From an uncultured Alistipes sp. (GTDB lineage Bacteria > Bacteroidota > Bacteroidia > Bacteroidales > Rikenellaceae), in contig NZ_CASFQD010000029.1 in NCBI RefSeq assembly GCF_949296715.1, positions 1-17,091 of the forward strand: DNA of 17,091 nucleotides, read 5' to 3'. The position numbers and the translations under genes are program-made. The first letter of the stretch is position 1. Each line of letters starts with the position of its first letter. Shown in pieces: positions 14,789 through 17,091 of the stretch. The notes beneath the pieces are model-generated. The model made no database searches and was not told the origin of the DNA. It saw only the letters and a list, made by a program, of their open reading frames with translations.

Positions 14789-16786
14789 ATGAAAAAACTC
14801 ATTCTAACCCTCTGCCTCTGCTGCGCCGGTGCCGGAATCGCCGCGGCAAAAAGCTATGAAGTGAAATCCCCCGACGGGAAAATCGCCGTGCAGGTGGATG
14901 CCGGCAAGGAGGCCGTCTCCTACAGCGTGCTGCTCGACGGCAAACAGCTGATCGCCCCCTCGTACCTGGCGCTCGAACTCGCCGACGGCCGCACGCTGGG
15001 CACGAAGCCCGTCGTACGGAAAGCCGCGGTGAAAAGCCACGACGAGACGATCGATGCCCCGTTCTACAAACGCACGACGATCGAAGACCGCTACAACGAA
15101 CTGACCCTCTCCTTCAAGGGCGACTACCAGCTCCGCTTCCGCGCCTATGACGACGGCGTGGCCTACCGCTTCGTCACCGACATGGACGGCGAACTCGTCG
15201 TGGCCGACGAGCTCGTAGACATCCGCTTCCCGGAGGACTTCAAGGCGTGGGTGCCCTACGTAAAGGCCCGCATCAAGGAGGGAGGCCTCGAGCGCTACTA
15301 CTTCAACAGCTTCGAGAATACCTATACCGTACAGCCGCTCTCCGAGGTCGCCGACAACCACCTGGCCTTCGTGCCGCTGCTCGTCGACGCCGGATGCGCG
15401 AAGATCGCCATCACGGAGGCCGACCTCGAGCAGTACCCCGGCATGTACCTCTACAACCCCACGCACGGAACGGCCCTGCGCGGCAACTTCGCCCCCTACC
15501 CCTCCAAGGAGGTGCAGGGAGGACACAACGAACTGCAGCTGATGGTTACCGAGCGTGAGGATTTCATAGCCCGCACGCAGGGTACGCGCGCCTTCCCGTG
15601 GCGCATCTTCGTCATCGCCGGGAACGACATCGAGCTGGCCGACAACGACATGGTCTACCGCCTGGCATCGCCCTCGCGCGTCGAGGACACCTCGTGGATC
15701 CGTCCGGGCAAGGTGGCCTGGGACTGGTGGAACGACTGGAACATCTACGGTGTGGACTTCCGCGCCGGCATCAACAACGACACCTATAAGTATTACATCG
15801 ACTTCGCCTCCAAGAACGGCATCGAGTACGTGATCCTCGACGAGGGCTGGGCCGTGAACAAGAAGGCCGACCTCTTCCAGGTGATCCCCGAGATCGACCT
15901 CCAGGAGCTGGTTGACTACGGCCGCGAACGCAACGTGGGCATCGTCCTCTGGGCCGGCTACTACGCCGTGGAGCGTGACATGGAGCGTGTCTGCAAGCAC
16001 TTCTCCGAGATGGGCGTCAAGGGCTTCAAGGTCGACTTCATGGACCGCGACGACCAGAAGATCTCCGACTTCGTATACCGCCTGGCCGAGACCGCCGCAC
16101 GCTACCACCTGTTCCTCGACCTGCACGGATTCCACAAACCCACGGGTCTCCAGCGCACCTATCCCAACGTGCTCAACTTCGAGGGCGTCTTCGGCCTCGA
16201 GCAGATGAAGTGGAGCGGCACCGACATCGACCAGGTGACCTACGACGTCACGATCCCCTACATCCGCATGCTGGCAGGCCCGATGGACTACACGCAGGGC
16301 GCCATGCGCAACGCCACGCGCGGCAACTACCGCCCGGTGAACTCCGAGGCCATGAGCCAGGGCACGCGCTGCCGCCAGCTGGCCGAATACGTCATCTTCG
16401 AGTCGCCGTTCAACATGCTCTGCGACGCCCCGACGAACTACCTGCGCGAGGAGGAGTGCACGCGCTTCATCGCCGCGGTGCCGACGACGTGGGACGAGAC
16501 CCGCGGACTGGACGGACGTGTCGGCGAGTACGTCTCGATCGCACGCCGCAAGGGTGACGTATGGTATGTCGGCGGCATGACCGACTGGTCGGCCCGCGAG
16601 TTAACGATCGACCTGGGATTCCTCGGCGAGGGGGCCTTCACGGCCGAGGTGTTCCGCGACGGGATCAACGCCGACCGCGCCGCCTGCGACTACAAGCGCG
16701 AAGTGGTCGAAGTGCCCGCCGACCGCCGTATGACGCTGAAGATGGCGTCCGGAGGCGGCTTCGCCATCCGCATCGTCCGCAAATAG
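14789..16786 (+). CDS. Glycoside hydrolase family 97, retaining type (alpha-galactosidase-like)
   Basis: A 665-residue secreted protein with a signal peptide ending around AAA/KSYEV. The N-terminal beta-sandwich (to about residue 270) has the GH97 features SPDGKIAVQV and AYDDGVAYRF. The barrel carries WDWWNDWN, YVILDEGW and KVDFMDRDDQ, and then FEGVFGLEQMKW. Asp416 in KVDF is the expected nucleophile of the retaining branch, and Glu471 in GLEQ the expected acid/base. They sit one residue off D415 and E470 of the B. thetaiotaomicron retaining alpha-galactosidase BT1871, as I recall that work. The length is also nearly the same. The inverting SusB branch lacks this Asp. The related beta-L-arabinopyranosidase activity is an alternative. 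The frame is open back to 13481, but that part is the shadow of the anSME gene. The ATG at 14789 has a signal peptide and promoter in place. Confidence 0.92.
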   Translation: MKKLILTLCLCCAGAGIAAAKSYEVKSPDGKIAVQVDAGKEAVSYSVLLDGKQLIAPSYLALELADGRTLGTKPVVRKAAVKSHDETIDAPFYKRTTIEDRYNELTLSFKGDYQLRFRAYDDGVAYRFVTDMDGELVVADELVDIRFPEDFKAWVPYVKARIKEGGLERYYFNSFENTYTVQPLSEVADNHLAFVPLLVDAGCAKIAITEADLEQYPGMYLYNPTHGTALRGNFAPYPSKEVQGGHNELQLMVTEREDFIARTQGTRAFPWRIFVIAGNDIELADNDMVYRLASPSRVEDTSWIRPGKVAWDWWNDWNIYGVDFRAGINNDTYKYYIDFASKNGIEYVILDEGWAVNKKADLFQVIPEIDLQELVDYGRERNVGIVLWAGYYAVERDMERVCKHFSEMGVKGFKVDFMDRDDQKISDFVYRLAETAARYHLFLDLHGFHKPTGLQRTYPNVLNFEGVFGLEQMKWSGTDIDQVTYDVTIPYIRMLAGPMDYTQGAMRNATRGNYRPVNSEAMSQGTRCRQLAEYVIFESPFNMLCDAPTNYLREEECTRFIAAVPTTWDETRGLDGRVGEYVSIARRKGDVWYVGGMTDWSARELTIDLGFLGEGAFTAEVFRDGINADRAACDYKREVVEVPADRRMTLKMASGGGFAIRIVRK

Positions 16787-16808
16787 GCTACGGAAAACGC
16801 TCAAACCC

Positions 16809-16846
16809 TGCCGGGCGGTTCGATCGTGAGCCGCCCGGCACTGTTT
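16809..16846 (+). terminator. Probable terminator after GH97
   Basis: TGCCGGGCGG (16809-16818) pairs perfectly with CCGCCCGGCA (16831-16840) around a 12-nt loop. It is followed by CTGTTTTC, a short T-run. The stem is strong but the T tract is weak. It starts 22 bp after the GH97 stop codon. Confidence 0.6.
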
Positions 16847-16887
16847 TCTGCGCGGGCCGCGATTTACAAAAGCGGTTCACTAGTGTC

Positions 16888-16904
16888 CGGAGAAAAATTC
16901 TCCG
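16888..16904. repeat. Terminal hairpin in the IS left end
   Basis: CGGAGAA (16888-16894) and TTCTCCG (16898-16904) are perfect reverse complements around a 3-base AAA loop. The hairpin lies within about 25 bp of the proposed IS tip. It could be a transposase-recognised structure or reduce transcription entering from outside. Confidence 0.55.
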
Positions 16905-16971
16905 ACAATGTTTTAATTATTAAACATCAATAAGTTACAAGCATTAGAAATTTTTTCGATTAGAACATCAG

Positions 16972-16979
16972 TAACTTTG
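16972..16979 (+). promoter_or_regulatory. Predicted -7 box of the transposase gene
   Basis: TAACTTTG matches TAnnTTTG exactly, 30 bases before the transposase ATG. Transcription would start near 16986. Confidence 0.55.
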
Positions 16980-17006
16980 CGGTAGCCATCAAGAGGTTAT
17001 CCGCAA
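16977..17006 (+). promoter_or_regulatory. Inverted repeat spanning the transposase promoter and leader
   Basis: TTGCGG (16977-16982) is the reverse complement of CCGCAA (17001-17006), which ends three bases before the start codon. Two more pairs are possible with one bulged base. The left arm overlaps the -7 box and would be missing from a transcript started near 16986, but present in read-through RNA. Confidence 0.45.
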
Positions 17007-17009
17007 GCC

Positions 17010-17091
17010 ATGAACAAAGGAAAAACAATCTTCGCTCAGATTATGTCTCTCATTAACGAATACGAGTTCAAGAAATGTGTCGACCGCTACA
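17010..17091 (+). CDS. Transposase N-terminus, IS4-family/DUF4372-like (partial)
   Basis: The first 27 codons of a gene cut by the window end begin MNKGKTIFAQIMSLI and continue to KKCVDRY. This opening (Met-Asn-x-Gly-Lys, Phe-x-Gln, then a [Phe]-x3-Val-x-Arg/Lys-Tyr pattern) is typical of the DUF4372 N-terminal domain of Bacteroidota IS4-family transposases, which binds the element ends. The catalytic DDE domain is outside the window. The call rests on a short sequence but is supported by the IS-end structures upstream. Confidence 0.65.
   Translation, partial: MNKGKTIFAQIMSLINEYEFKKCVDRY

Larger units (their letters stand above)
16881..17091 (+). mobile_element. Left end of an IS4-family-like insertion sequence (truncated by the window)
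   Basis: From about 16881 the base composition drops sharply to A/T-rich, and a terminal-repeat-like stretch TAGTGTCCGGAG appears, followed by a promoter and a transposase start. The first base is approximate because the right end and the target-site duplication are outside the window. The element lies about 95 bp after the GH97 stop and does not break any gene seen here. Confidence 0.65.

Noticed and set aside
1..17091. CRISPR arrays, tRNA, rRNA or riboswitches
   Set aside because: No regularly spaced direct repeats, no tRNA-like cloverleaf and no recognisable riboswitch core were seen on reading both strands.

Overview
The window looks like a chromosomal segment of a GC-rich gut-type Bacteroidota, probably order Bacteroidales and possibly an Alistipes-like member of Rikenellaceae. 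This rests on a SusC/SusD pair, BACON-domain lipoproteins, a DUF6377-type regulator, TAnnTTTG (-7) promoter elements and almost no Shine-Dalgarno sequences. The species is an inference. No database search was run, and every family assignment is from reading motifs.

Region 1 (1-433) starts with the last codons of an unrelated gene, possibly a small HTH_17-type DNA-binding protein. An AT-rich regulatory stretch of about 315 bp follows. It holds an 8-bp inverted repeat and the likely promoter (346-353) of the operon that comes next.

Region 2 (434-11609) is a polysaccharide utilization locus (PUL) of six closely spaced plus-strand genes: a lipoprotein with one BACON domain, a paralogous lipoprotein with three, a SusC/RagA TonB-dependent transporter, a SusD/RagB lipoprotein, a calcineurin-like metallophosphoesterase lipoprotein, and a family 31 glycoside hydrolase. 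A 13-bp hairpin whose 3' arm carries GGAGG lies just before the GH31 start. A good intrinsic terminator (11639-11680) closes the operon. The likely workflow is glycan capture by the BACON and SusD lipoproteins, import through SusC, and trimming by GH31. The phosphoesterase suggests that the ligand, or a product of it, carries a phosphate ester.

Region 3 (11683-13321) is a separately promoted gene for a signal peptide/TPR/one-TM/coiled-coil/HTH protein of the DUF6377 type. No hybrid two-component sensor or sigma/anti-sigma pair is present, so this is the best candidate for the PUL regulator.

Region 4 (13382-16786) holds a minus-strand radical SAM/SPASM enzyme with the complete cysteine pattern of anaerobic sulfatase-maturating enzymes, and a divergent plus-strand GH97 glycosidase. 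The GH97 protein has the Asp nucleophile of the retaining (alpha-galactosidase-type) branch. The two share a 141-bp intergenic region with back-to-back promoter candidates. No sulfatase gene is in the window.

Region 5 (16787-17091) contains the GH97 terminator hairpin and then the left end of an insertion sequence, cut by the window edge, with the first 27 codons of an IS4-family-like transposase. Two hairpins in the IS end are placed as expected for protection against read-through transcription.
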